Source: an uncultured Bacteroidota bacterium (GTDB taxonomy: Bacteria; Bacteroidota; Bacteroidia; Bacteroidales; SZUA-534). From it: a stretch of DNA of 51,069 nucleotides. Location of the stretch: contig CAMKOM010000022.1 of NCBI GenBank assembly GCA_946414435.1, forward strand, positions 1-51,069, given 5' to 3'. Made by a program: the position numbers and the translations under genes. Positions 42,736 to 51,069 of this stretch are shown here, in pieces. Position 1 is the stretch's first letter. Every line of letters starts with the position of its first letter. The notes beneath the pieces were generated by a model, which did no database searches, was not told the origin of the DNA, and was given only the letters and a program-made list of their open reading frames with translations.

Positions 42736-43554
42736 ATGAACAACAATCCAATAGGCATATTTGATTCCGGCTTGGGCGGCCTGACCGTGTGGCGAGAGGT
42801 ACGGTGGCAGTTACCCAACGAAGACATTATCTATTTTGCCGACAGCCGCAATTGCCCATATGGACACAAAACAGCTGATGAGATTGTACGATTGGCCCGG
42901 GACATTGTCGATGGAATGCTGACAAAAGGTTGCAAACTCATTGTAGTGGCCTGCAATACTGCTACGGCTGCCGCTATTGATGAACTTCGCAAATCTTACC
43001 CGATACCTTTTGTCGGAATGGAGCCTGCCATAAAACAGGCTGCTCTTAACACACGTTCGGGTAAGGTGGGAGTACTGGCGACAAAGGGTACATTCGATGG
43101 CCGGCTATACAAAGAAACGAGCCGTAAGTATGCCCGGAATGTTGATGTGGTTGTGCAAGTCGGTGATGGATTGGTGGAATTGGTTGAGGCAAACGAGTAC
43201 AACGGACCTAAAGCCAGGCTTTTGCTTGAGAAATACGTTACTCCGATGCTTGAGCACGGAGTAGATCAGATTGTGCTGGGTTGCACACACTATCCGTTTT
43301 TCAAATCGCAAATCGAAGAAATGGTTGGGAACAATGTCACGGTGATTGATCCCGCGCCGGCAGTGGCAAGGCGTGTCAACGATGTGCTGGCTGAACAAGG
43401 GTTGCAAAATGCTCCCAACCATTGCGGAAGTGATGTGTTTGTGTCGTCGGGCGATGCCGGGGCAATGCAAACACTGCTCACATCGATGAATAAGAAAGAA
43501 TATCATCGCGAAATGTTGCTTATAGGTGACAATCAATACGAATCGCTACGTTGA
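42736..43554 (+). CDS. murI: Glutamate racemase
   Basis: This 272 aa enzyme makes D-glutamate for peptidoglycan. IGIFDSGLGGLTVWRE opens the protein and the two catalytic Cys are in VVACNTATAA (about residue 75) and VLGCTHYPFF (about 186). Length is normal. It lies just after the skp-like gene's terminator, so it may depend on read-through or on an unseen promoter. Confidence 0.97.
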   Translation: MNNNPIGIFDSGLGGLTVWREVRWQLPNEDIIYFADSRNCPYGHKTADEIVRLARDIVDGMLTKGCKLIVVACNTATAAAIDELRKSYPIPFVGMEPAIKQAALNTRSGKVGVLATKGTFDGRLYKETSRKYARNVDVVVQVGDGLVELVEANEYNGPKARLLLEKYVTPMLEHGVDQIVLGCTHYPFFKSQIEEMVGNNVTVIDPAPAVARRVNDVLAEQGLQNAPNHCGSDVFVSSGDAGAMQTLLTSMNKKEYHREMLLIGDNQYESLR

Positions 43555-43580
43555 AAAAATTCGAAATAATTCTATATTTG
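43551..43580 (+). promoter_or_regulatory. Promoter of the first PD40 protein gene
   Basis: TTG (43551-43553, within the murI stop region), a 19 nt spacer and TATATTTG (43573-43580) match the Bacteroidetes consensus and lie 37 nt before the ATG. Confidence 0.75.
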
Positions 43581-43617
43581 CAGTTCAATCTGTAAAACAA
43601 CAGAAAACACATATCTT

Positions 43618-45171
43618 ATGTTGTCAAAAAAATTGTTCTTGAACATTGCGATGGTTCTGGCTTTCGCATTTGCGGCCAGTGCGCAGGACGATATCATCTT
43701 AATAAAAAAATATGCCGAAAACGCCTTTAAGAAAGGCGATTACGAGTATGCGCTTCAGAATTATCTTGAACTCTTAAAGTACGATAAAGAAAACATCGAT
43801 CTGCGCTACCGGATTGGTGTCTGCTACACAGAGACTAACATCGACAAAGAGAGGGCGGTAGAACATCTTGAATATGTGGCAAGTTTCAACAACTATCCGA
43901 TTCGTACAAAGTTTTTCCTAGGTAAGGCATATATGTACAACTATCGTTTCACAGAGGCCATTGAGGCATTTTATGAATACAAAATGGTAGGTGTTGACGA
44001 GACCGACCTTTTTGAGTCGGACCGAATGATTAAGATGTGCGAGCATACAAAGCAGCTTATCAACAACCCCATCAATGTCACATTTACACTTCTTGATTCC
44101 ACAATCAACTCGAAGTTCGATGACATGATTCCAATTGCCACACCTGATAATAATTTGTTGTATTTTTCGAGTAACCGCAACTATATAAAAGAGTATGAGG
44201 CATATATCTACAGCGGACAATACAGTGAGAACAAAAAGGGTTTGTGGCAGCCAGCTGTTCAAATTCCGATAAGCAGTTATGATGATGAGAACGTGGTGGG
44301 CATCACGCCCGACGGCAACAAAATGCTTGTTTATGCCAATGGTGATTATGCTACCCATGACATCAAGCAGTATACGCGTAAAGGCGTTAAATTTACGAAA
44401 TCGCAGGTTTCAGACCTTCCAGCCGACATGAATACCGACGACATTGAAATGGGTGCCTGCTTCACTGCCGATGGCAACACCATATATTTCGCCAGCAATC
44501 GTCCCGGTGGACGCGGCGGATTGGATTTGTACGTGTCGCACAAAGGAATTGACGGTAAATGGGGACCGTCAGAAAATATGGGGACCGACATCAATACCGA
44601 ATATGATGAGAATTTCCCGACATTAAGTCCAGATGGCAAGGCGTTTTATTTTGCATCGAAGGGACACGACGGAATTGGCGGGTACGATATTTTCAGTACA
44701 TCGTTCGATGAGAGTTCCGGCAAGTGGTACAAGCCGCGTAATGTGGGTTTCCCTTTGAATACACCTCTTGACAACACTTCAATATCTTTTGTTGGAGACG
44801 GTAGTGTAGCTTATGTTGCTGCCAAGCGCAAAGAAGGTGTTGGTAATCTTGATATTTACAGGGTTGATTTCGGTGACGAGAGTATACAGCCGTCATACTA
44901 TACCGGAATTGTTTTTGTGGGTGACGACGAGCAATCTGCCATGCCGCACAACGATAAAATGCAGAAAGCATATGTTATGGTTTATGACATATATGGTAAC
45001 ATCATTGCACAGCTCGATGTTGATGAAGGAGTGTTCTTCTCCGCTTTATATCCTGGCGATTACACTATCGAGGTGAAATTCGAAGGCCAAGATTCTGGTT
45101 ATAAGGAAAAATTCCACATGAATCTTGGCGAGAATATTGAGAAGGAAATCTACTTGAAACCGGTTAAATAA
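43618..45171 (+). CDS. Periplasmic TPR / PD40 beta-propeller protein, copy 1 (PorE-like without OmpA domain)
   Basis: The 517 aa product has a signal peptide (ending about residue 22, ASAQ), a TPR region (about 25-140) and a six-bladed PD40/WD40-like propeller with repeated S/TPDGxxxxF motifs such as FTADGNTIYFASNRPGGRGG and LSPDGKAFYFASKGHDGIGG. It ends in a small beta-sandwich (about 430-517, VMVYDIYGNIIAQLDVDEG). This order resembles PorE of the T9SS, but PorE's C-terminal OmpA-like peptidoglycan-binding domain is absent. A paralogue follows 6 nt later. A T9SS or envelope scaffold role is inferred. Confidence 0.8.
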   Translation: MLSKKLFLNIAMVLAFAFAASAQDDIILIKKYAENAFKKGDYEYALQNYLELLKYDKENIDLRYRIGVCYTETNIDKERAVEHLEYVASFNNYPIRTKFFLGKAYMYNYRFTEAIEAFYEYKMVGVDETDLFESDRMIKMCEHTKQLINNPINVTFTLLDSTINSKFDDMIPIATPDNNLLYFSSNRNYIKEYEAYIYSGQYSENKKGLWQPAVQIPISSYDDENVVGITPDGNKMLVYANGDYATHDIKQYTRKGVKFTKSQVSDLPADMNTDDIEMGACFTADGNTIYFASNRPGGRGGLDLYVSHKGIDGKWGPSENMGTDINTEYDENFPTLSPDGKAFYFASKGHDGIGGYDIFSTSFDESSGKWYKPRNVGFPLNTPLDNTSISFVGDGSVAYVAAKRKEGVGNLDIYRVDFGDESIQPSYYTGIVFVGDDEQSAMPHNDKMQKAYVMVYDIYGNIIAQLDVDEGVFFSALYPGDYTIEVKFEGQDSGYKEKFHMNLGENIEKEIYLKPVK

Positions 45172-45177
45172 CAGGCC

Positions 45178-46707
45178 ATGAAAAAGACATTGACATTGCT
45201 GCTGATGATGGCGATACTTGTCCCGTTTACCGCCGAATCGCAAGACGTGAAAGAGGCCAACTATCAGTTTAAAGTTGAGAACTATCAGGCTGCATTAAAA
45301 ATGTTTTTGAATGCCTATAAGAAAGACACAGGAAATGCAGACATAAATTACAGCATTGGTGTATGCCGCACAAAAACAAACTCGGCACCGGACAAAGCTC
45401 TGCCCCATCTGCTTAAAGCAGAAAGCAAATACGGACAGGATGGTGATTTCCTTTTAGCTTTGGCGAAAGCGTATTTCTATAATTATAAGTTTGATAAGGC
45501 ACGTGAGACACTGAACAAAGCAGCTGTGAAGCTAAAGGGAAATGCCGAAGTCGACATGCTTAAAAATTATATCGATAATGCCGAAAAAATGGTGAAATCA
45601 CCGCTTAATGTTACGTTTGTCAATTTGGGCAAAGGCATCAATAGCGACATGGACGACATCACCCCGATTCTCTCACCTGATGGCGAGTTTATGTTTTATT
45701 CCTCGAATCGGAAATACGACACTGGTTTTAAAGAATATATGTGGGATGTGTACTATTCCAACTCCGAGTCGGGTGACTATAAGAAAAACAAGACAGCATC
45801 GGCATTCAATACTCAGGAGGACGAAATCATGGCTGGTGTGTCGCTGAACGGAACCGAAATCTATTTTTATCAGGATGCATATGGTGTTGAACGAGATTTG
45901 ATTGTCTCAACAATCGAAGCGGGTGGAATTAAAGGGAAAACCCCGCTACCGCCGTCAATCAATACCAAAGGTATGGAAAAGGCCGCATGCTCAACATCGA
46001 CCGGTGATACGCTGATTTTTGCCAGCGACGGCCAAGGGGGGAAAGGCGGTTTCGATTTGTTCTACTCCGTCCGGTTGCCCAATGGTGATTGGAGTGCCCC
46101 TGTCAGTCTTGGTAATACGGTAAACTCCCAGTACGATGAGTTGTACCCCATGCTCTCAACCGATGGTAAGAAACTTTATTTCTGCAGCAATGGTCCAAAA
46201 TCGATGGGCGGTTTCGATGTTTTTGTCAGCAGTTTTGACCTGAAAAACCTGAAAGTGGGAGAGCCTAAAAATATTGGTTACCCATTGAATGACGTTTACG
46301 ATAACTTAACCATCAGTTATTCAAATGACGGCATGTACGCCTACGTTTCTGCTATTAAACCAGATTCTTACGGTTATTCCGACATTTACCGCGTGGTGTT
46401 CAATGATAAAGACCCAATGGTAAAACTCTACATTGTGAAACTTCAGATTGCTCAAGGCGAGACGAAAGTGGATTTTGCTGAAACAGAAACAGATTTAAAG
46501 GTTTCGGTCTTTAAGGGTAAGACGCTTTTTGGCACGTACAACTACAATCCGGCTACGAGCAGCATCAATATTGCACTTCTACCAGGCGACTATGTGCTTG
46601 AAATTGAAGGAAAAACAATTGAGACGATCTCAAAGAAAATCAATATTCCCAACGGTCCCGGCAAGAAGATCGAAAATATGAAAATTGATGTAAAACTCAA
46701 GAAATAA
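45178..46707 (+). CDS. Periplasmic TPR / PD40 beta-propeller protein, copy 2
   Basis: This 509 aa paralogue of the preceding gene has a signal peptide (ending about residue 22, AESQ), TPR helices (about 25-135), PD40 blades (LSPDGEFMFYSSNRK, LSTDGKKLYFCSNGPKSMGG) and a C-terminal beta-sandwich ending KKIENMKIDVKLKK. It too lacks an OmpA-like domain. The two share gene order, length and domain plan but only moderate sequence likeness, which suggests an old duplication with division of labour, perhaps as a heterodimer. Confidence 0.8.
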   Translation: MKKTLTLLLMMAILVPFTAESQDVKEANYQFKVENYQAALKMFLNAYKKDTGNADINYSIGVCRTKTNSAPDKALPHLLKAESKYGQDGDFLLALAKAYFYNYKFDKARETLNKAAVKLKGNAEVDMLKNYIDNAEKMVKSPLNVTFVNLGKGINSDMDDITPILSPDGEFMFYSSNRKYDTGFKEYMWDVYYSNSESGDYKKNKTASAFNTQEDEIMAGVSLNGTEIYFYQDAYGVERDLIVSTIEAGGIKGKTPLPPSINTKGMEKAACSTSTGDTLIFASDGQGGKGGFDLFYSVRLPNGDWSAPVSLGNTVNSQYDELYPMLSTDGKKLYFCSNGPKSMGGFDVFVSSFDLKNLKVGEPKNIGYPLNDVYDNLTISYSNDGMYAYVSAIKPDSYGYSDIYRVVFNDKDPMVKLYIVKLQIAQGETKVDFAETETDLKVSVFKGKTLFGTYNYNPATSSINIALLPGDYVLEIEGKTIETISKKINIPNGPGKKIENMKIDVKLKK

Positions 46708-46725
46708 AAGGCTTAGCCGTTTCAT

Positions 46726-47415
46726 ATGAGTTACAAGTGGCTGTATTTCGATTTAGACGGTACGCTTTGGGATTTTGCTGCCAACTCTGAATACACCCTG
46801 CGGTTCATTCTGCGCCAATCGCTGCCCGAACTGATTCCGCACGAGCAGGAGTTTCTTGATTTGTACCACCATTACAACGATATTCTTTGGGTTGAATACG
46901 GATTGGGGAAAATTACCAAAGAGTTGTTGCGTTGGAAGCGCTTTCACGATGCGCTTGCTCATTTTGGCATTACCGATAAGGCTGTGGCCGAGCGTTTTGG
47001 CGAGCAGTACCTCGAAATGTCGCCGCACCAGACACGTGTTGTGCCACATGCCTTCGAATTACTCGACTATCTGAAAGCGAAAAGCTATCACATTTATTTG
47101 CTAACCAACGGTTTTGTCGAAATTCAACACATTAAAACAACCGAATCGGGACTCGCGCCTTACTTTGAGAAGGTTTTCACGTCGGATGAGATGGGCTACA
47201 AAAAACCGCACAAACTGGCCTTCGACTATGCCGTAAAGTACGTGAATGCCCGCAAACGCGAATGCCTGATGATAGGCGACGAGTGGCCTACTGATATTGT
47301 TGGCGCACGTCAGGCAGGCATCGACCAAGTGTATTTCAACATCCGCAACAAACCAGCAGAGGGGCCGGTAACGTACGAGATACACAATCTATTGGAACTG
47401 AAGGAAATATTGTAG
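46726..47415 (+). CDS. HAD-family phosphatase, YjjG-like
   Basis: The 229 aa protein has the HAD motifs: I YFDLDGTLWDF (nucleophile Asp), II LLTNGF, III the Lys in MGYKKPHKLAF and IV MIGDEWPTDIVGARQAGI. It resembles YjjG-type 5'-nucleotidases that clear non-canonical pyrimidine nucleotides. It starts 18 nt after the second PD40 gene and probably shares its transcript. Substrate assignment is by family likeness only. Confidence 0.87.
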   Translation: MSYKWLYFDLDGTLWDFAANSEYTLRFILRQSLPELIPHEQEFLDLYHHYNDILWVEYGLGKITKELLRWKRFHDALAHFGITDKAVAERFGEQYLEMSPHQTRVVPHAFELLDYLKAKSYHIYLLTNGFVEIQHIKTTESGLAPYFEKVFTSDEMGYKKPHKLAFDYAVKYVNARKRECLMIGDEWPTDIVGARQAGIDQVYFNIRNKPAEGPVTYEIHNLLELKEIL

Positions 47416-47728
47416 GTGAATCCTACGCCGATTTCCATGGCAATATTTATATAAAGAAGAAGTATTCCATCTTCCCGTTTCAAATAGTAATGTTTTGACC
47501 TTTGAAATATTTAATCGGGATAAGGCATTAAATTGTTGTTTATTACCGAATTCTGATTATATTTGTACAATCGTAGCACAATTAGAAGTATTAGGAATAT
47601 TGCTTCTATTTGAAAAGAATATTATTTAATTCGGAATTAAGTCTTATGTGAAATCTTTTTTTTCGAGCCAAACTTAATTTGCAGTTGCTTCTAACATTGA
47701 GCAAAGAATAATAATTTATACAACGACT
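47416..47728. other. AT-rich region with promoter for the C10 peptidase gene
   Basis: A 313 bp gene-free stretch. TTG (47536-47538), 19 nt and TATATTTG (47558-47565) give a consensus promoter about 160 nt before the ATG, implying a long 5' leader. No terminator was recognised for the preceding gene. Confidence 0.65.
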
Positions 47729-50700
47729 ATGAAAAGAATCCTACTCAATCTTATCGTTCTGTTGACTTTCTCAACACTTTCGATTAGTGTTTCAGCTCAG
47801 CAGACAATCTATGCAAATGGTAATGTCAGCATTATACAGAATCCTGATGGCTGGCAAATGTTGCATGGTAAAACCATTGTGGGGCATGGTGAAGGTGTTT
47901 TGGACATTGACAATGTGTCACCGGCGTTTAGGTCTATTTTGGATTATTATAGCACTTTGAAATTGAAAGAAACTCCAGTAAGAAAGAGTGCTTCCAAAGG
48001 GACTTCCGTAACATACGGTCCATTGCTTAATACTGCATGGAAACAATCTGCGCCATGCAATGGCGAATGTCCGATAATGACTTTATCAGGAAATGGTAAT
48101 GAATTTACTAAACAAACGATAACCGGATGTTCTTCAATATCATCGGCCCAACTAATGAATTATTTCGGATATTGCAATCCGCTCGTTTTAAGCGGTAGTA
48201 ATAATGTCAAGAATTATAGCAATTTGATATCCGTTTCTTCTCCGTATTTTACATCTACGAATGGTTGTCAATACACATATAGTTACAACTACACGCCTGA
48301 TTTTGAGAAAATATCCAACAATGACAGCGAAATAGCCAAATATATTGTGGGTGTTGCATTTGCACAAAAGGCTGCTTTTGGTGTAGATGGCACAAGTACG
48401 TTCGTGTCCGACCAAAATGCGGCATTAAAAAACATTTTTGGTTATACGGTTGATTTTTTCAGCTATATCGATGATTTAGCTTCCGGTTCCCGCATTGAAA
48501 ATGCCATAAAGAAAGGTTGGCCGACTATGGTGAGTGGTAGTGATTTGGAAGATAATGGTCACTCTTTTATTGTTGATGGTTATAATGATGGTGAGTTCCA
48601 CGTTGACTTTGGTTGGGGAGGCTTAGAAAATGGTTGGTTTTTAGGCACGAAATATTCTGAAGGGATTGTATTGATTGTAGCCCATCCTAATGTCTCTAAT
48701 GCTACATATATGCAGCAAACGCCTAAATATTTAATCATTAACGGCGTTGACAATAATGAGAGAAGAACAATACTAATGGAGCAGCATGGAGATAATGTGT
48801 TGCAATACAAACAGAAAGGAAACGTTACCCTTGATGCCGGCGAATATGAATTTTATTTTGAGTATGAAGACGGTTCAAAATTGGCTCCATACACAACAAA
48901 AGATATCATTTTAAACCAAGATAACCCGGTATATAAAAAATACGGTAACTATGTTACTACTCCAGCAAGATTCTCTATATCAAAAGAATACTGCTTGGAT
49001 TTTTATCACAATTTGGGGAAGGGAGAGGTGAGAGTTGAACTAAATGATGCATTCATAACAATTTCGGGGAAAGTATTAGATAGCGGTAACAATCCGGTTG
49101 AAGGCGCAACGGTTACCACGGCAAACTCAATCCCTGTACCAGAAATTGATGCACAAAATAGTGGAGATTTTAATTATGGTTATGCTGTAAACAATACGAG
49201 TATAGGCTTTATTCCGTCAAAGAAGTTTCTAACCAAATTTGGAGTGTACATTTGGCTGAAAAACAATCCTACAAGCAACTTGACAGTTTCTCTTATAGAT
49301 GACAGCAAGAATGTATTGTGGACAGGATCTTATGAAAAAAGCAAATTTGCGACATATTCTAAATTCCTTGAAGTTGAATTTGACAAACCTATTGCTGTAT
49401 CACCTAATCAGAAGTATTACATATTGTTAACGGCTGCGAATGTTAGTGATAATTATTATGTATGTGGAGCAACTAGTGAGAGCAATTATGTTTTCAAAGT
49501 TTGGGGTGTTGATGATTATTATGTAAAAACCGGGACGAATGGTATTTATGAATACTTTGTTCCAAAACATAGTAATGGAACTTTGCATGCTTACCATAAT
49601 ACTAAAACTTTTAATTCTATAACTTATAGATACATACAATCGCCAAAAACTGGGGTGAACTTTAAAGAAGGCGCTGGCAATATTACCATAGAAGATTACT
49701 ATGCCATTAAATATATTGTTGATAGTGAGGTTTATATGACAGTGAACAATGTGTCTGTAGGGGCTACAATTCCGGCAATTGTCGCGCCACAAAAAACAGG
49801 TTATTCAGTCAGGGAATGGACTCCGGCTCTTCCTTCGACAATGCCTGCTAAAAACCTGACGGTTACAGCTCAATGGCAAATCAACAGCTATACCATATCA
49901 TTCAATACTGACGGAGGAAGCTCAGTTGCGTCAATCACTCAAAATTATGGAACCGCTATAACCAAGCCACAAGACCCAACAAAAGAGTGGTGCAATTTTA
50001 TTGGCTGGGACAGAGCAATTCCAACAACAATGCCGGCAGAAAACCTGACAATAAGGGCACTATGGAAAGCCCTGCCAATACCGTTTGCCGACCCGACTGT
50101 TGAAGCAATATGTGTGGCCAAATGGGACACGGACGGCGATGGCGAATTAAGTTACATAGAAGCTGCTGCTGTTAAAAGTTTGGACAAAGTGTTTAAAGAA
50201 AACGTGGAGATAGCCTCATTCGATGAATTACAATATTTTACGGGATTAACATCAATCAGTAATACCGCGTTCAGTGGTTGTAGCGCCCTGGCCTCAGTCA
50301 CCATTCCAAATTCAGTCACCAGAATCGGCCGTGATGCGTTCGCTATGTGTAGCAGTTTGACGGGAATAAAAGTGGAAAGTGGAAATATCTATTATACATC
50401 CGAAAATGGTGTATTATTCAATAAAGATAAGACAGTTATAGTATGTTTCCCTGCCGGTAAAAGTGAAAGAACTTATACCATTCCCGATGGCATTATAAAA
50501 ATTGAATATGGTGCGTTCTCTGGTTGTACAAGTTTGACCTCAGTCACCATTCCTAATTCGGTTACAGGCATCGGCGGCCAAGCGTTTTATTCCTGCACTA
50601 ACTTGACATCGATGATAATTATTGGAAACCTAACGAACATCGGAGCGGAGGCGTTCTATTATTGCAGCAATTTGAAATCTATTTGTTACGAAGGCCGCGA

Positions 50701-51069
50701 GCAACCCGAATTTGATTCTCCATTTGGGGGATTTAATGTAATTTTTTCTAATATCACTGTATGTGTGCCAGTAGATTATACTTCCAGATCTTGGTGCGGT
50801 ATAAGAAATATATATAAGGGTCACGACTTTTTACCCGATGAGGAAATTCCTGCCACTTGCACAGCATCAGGTTTATCAGAAGGTGTGCATTGCTCAAGAT
50901 GTGGTAAAATAATTACAGCACAAGAGGTTATACCAGCCCTTGGCCACACTGAGGTTACAGATGCCGCCGTGGCCGCAACTTGCACCGCCACCGGCCTAAC
51001 CGCGGGCAAGCACTGCTCGGTTTGCAATGCGATATTGGTTGCTCAGCAGACAGTTCCCGCCAAAGGACA
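47729..51069 (+). CDS. Secreted C10 (streptopain-like) cysteine peptidase with BspA-type repeats, 3' end missing
   Basis: At least 1113 codons run open to the window end. Order: signal peptide (about 1-24, SVSAQ); short pro-region; C10 peptidase domain (about 95-340) with GPLLNTAWKQSAPCNGECP, catalytic Cys-134 in TGCSSISSAQLMNYF and His-278 in GHSFIVDGYNDGEFHVDFGW; a carboxypeptidase-regulatory-like segment (ISGKVLDSGNNPVEGATV); a carbohydrate-binding-like beta domain; two InlB/Listeria-Bacteroides repeats (about 690-790); an EF-hand-like WDTDGDGELSYIEAA; BspA-type leucine-rich repeats (CSALASVTIPNSVTRIG); and two Cys repeats (CTASGLSEGVHCSRCG). The mosaic fits a cell-surface protein; T9SS export is inferred, and its sorting domain would lie outside the window. 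Confidence 0.88.
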   Translation, partial: MKRILLNLIVLLTFSTLSISVSAQQTIYANGNVSIIQNPDGWQMLHGKTIVGHGEGVLDIDNVSPAFRSILDYYSTLKLKETPVRKSASKGTSVTYGPLLNTAWKQSAPCNGECPIMTLSGNGNEFTKQTITGCSSISSAQLMNYFGYCNPLVLSGSNNVKNYSNLISVSSPYFTSTNGCQYTYSYNYTPDFEKISNNDSEIAKYIVGVAFAQKAAFGVDGTSTFVSDQNAALKNIFGYTVDFFSYIDDLASGSRIENAIKKGWPTMVSGSDLEDNGHSFIVDGYNDGEFHVDFGWGGLENGWFLGTKYSEGIVLIVAHPNVSNATYMQQTPKYLIINGVDNNERRTILMEQHGDNVLQYKQKGNVTLDAGEYEFYFEYEDGSKLAPYTTKDIILNQDNPVYKKYGNYVTTPARFSISKEYCLDFYHNLGKGEVRVELNDAFITISGKVLDSGNNPVEGATVTTANSIPVPEIDAQNSGDFNYGYAVNNTSIGFIPSKKFLTKFGVYIWLKNNPTSNLTVSLIDDSKNVLWTGSYEKSKFATYSKFLEVEFDKPIAVSPNQKYYILLTAANVSDNYYVCGATSESNYVFKVWGVDDYYVKTGTNGIYEYFVPKHSNGTLHAYHNTKTFNSITYRYIQSPKTGVNFKEGAGNITIEDYYAIKYIVDSEVYMTVNNVSVGATIPAIVAPQKTGYSVREWTPALPSTMPAKNLTVTAQWQINSYTISFNTDGGSSVASITQNYGTAITKPQDPTKEWCNFIGWDRAIPTTMPAENLTIRALWKALPIPFADPTVEAICVAKWDTDGDGELSYIEAAAVKSLDKVFKENVEIASFDELQYFTGLTSISNTAFSGCSALASVTIPNSVTRIGRDAFAMCSSLTGIKVESGNIYYTSENGVLFNKDKTVIVCFPAGKSERTYTIPDGIIKIEYGAFSGCTSLTSVTIPNSVTGIGGQAFYSCTNLTSMIIIGNLTNIGAEAFYYCSNLKSICYEGREQPEFDSPFGGFNVIFSNITVCVPVDYTSRSWCGIRNIYKGHDFLPDEEIPATCTASGLSEGVHCSRCGKIITAQEVIPALGHTEVTDAAVAATCTATGLTAGKHCSVCNAILVAQQTVPAKG

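Overview
The window looks like a chromosomal segment of an anaerobic Bacteroidales bacterium. The evidence is a type III glutamine synthetase, LL-diaminopimelate aminotransferase, the oxaloacetate decarboxylase set oadG-oadA-oadB, type IX secretion (T9SS) PorG-like proteins beside uppS-bamA-skp, BspA-type repeats, and promoters of the Bacteroidetes form (TTG or TTTG, 18-19 nt, TAnnTTTG). I cannot name the genus.

Layout. Positions 1-60 hold a truncated tRNA-His. 188-3704 (minus) is a coupled trio: a DinB-like protein, an SGNH esterase-like protein and an MBOAT O-acyltransferase. 3892-28465 (minus, except one sensor gene at 7225) is a nitrogen-assimilation region: porin-glnK-amtB; pyrG; purF; a small DUF2798 protein; a coiled-coil protein; a frameshifted carB remnant; dapF-dapL; glnN-gltB-gltD; and amt2-asnB. 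A GH115 glycosidase (29186, plus) and the Na+-pumping decarboxylase operon (31908-35261, minus) follow. From 35728 the plus strand carries an envelope cluster: three PorG-like barrels, uppS, bamA, two skp/ompH genes, murI, two PD40-propeller proteins and a HAD phosphatase. The last gene, cut by the window end, is a secreted C10-peptidase/BspA mosaic protein.

Main discovery candidate. The three nitrogen operons (porin-glnK-amtB, glnN-gltB-gltD, amt2-asnB) are preceded by the same regulatory module although their first genes are unrelated. It has a near-identical promoter (TTG, 18 nt, TATATTTG), a conserved box at a constant 50 nt upstream, an unannotated 35-41 codon leader ORF very rich in asparagine (8, 7 and 15 Asn codons), and then a strong intrinsic terminator. 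In each leader the 3' end carries a CCAGYC segment complementary to the 5' arm of the terminator, and the last clustered Asn codon lies 14-15 nt before that segment. This is the geometry of classical ribosome-mediated attenuation. I infer a regulon that reads Asn-tRNA charging as the nitrogen signal. I know of no description of it, but I could not search.

Other points of interest are the carB relic between dapL and a small gene, a family of 64-72 nt inverted repeats between genes, low-complexity tails just after stop codons, the tandem triplication of PorG-like genes, and a GAF-PAS sensor without an output domain, divergent from the amtB operon.
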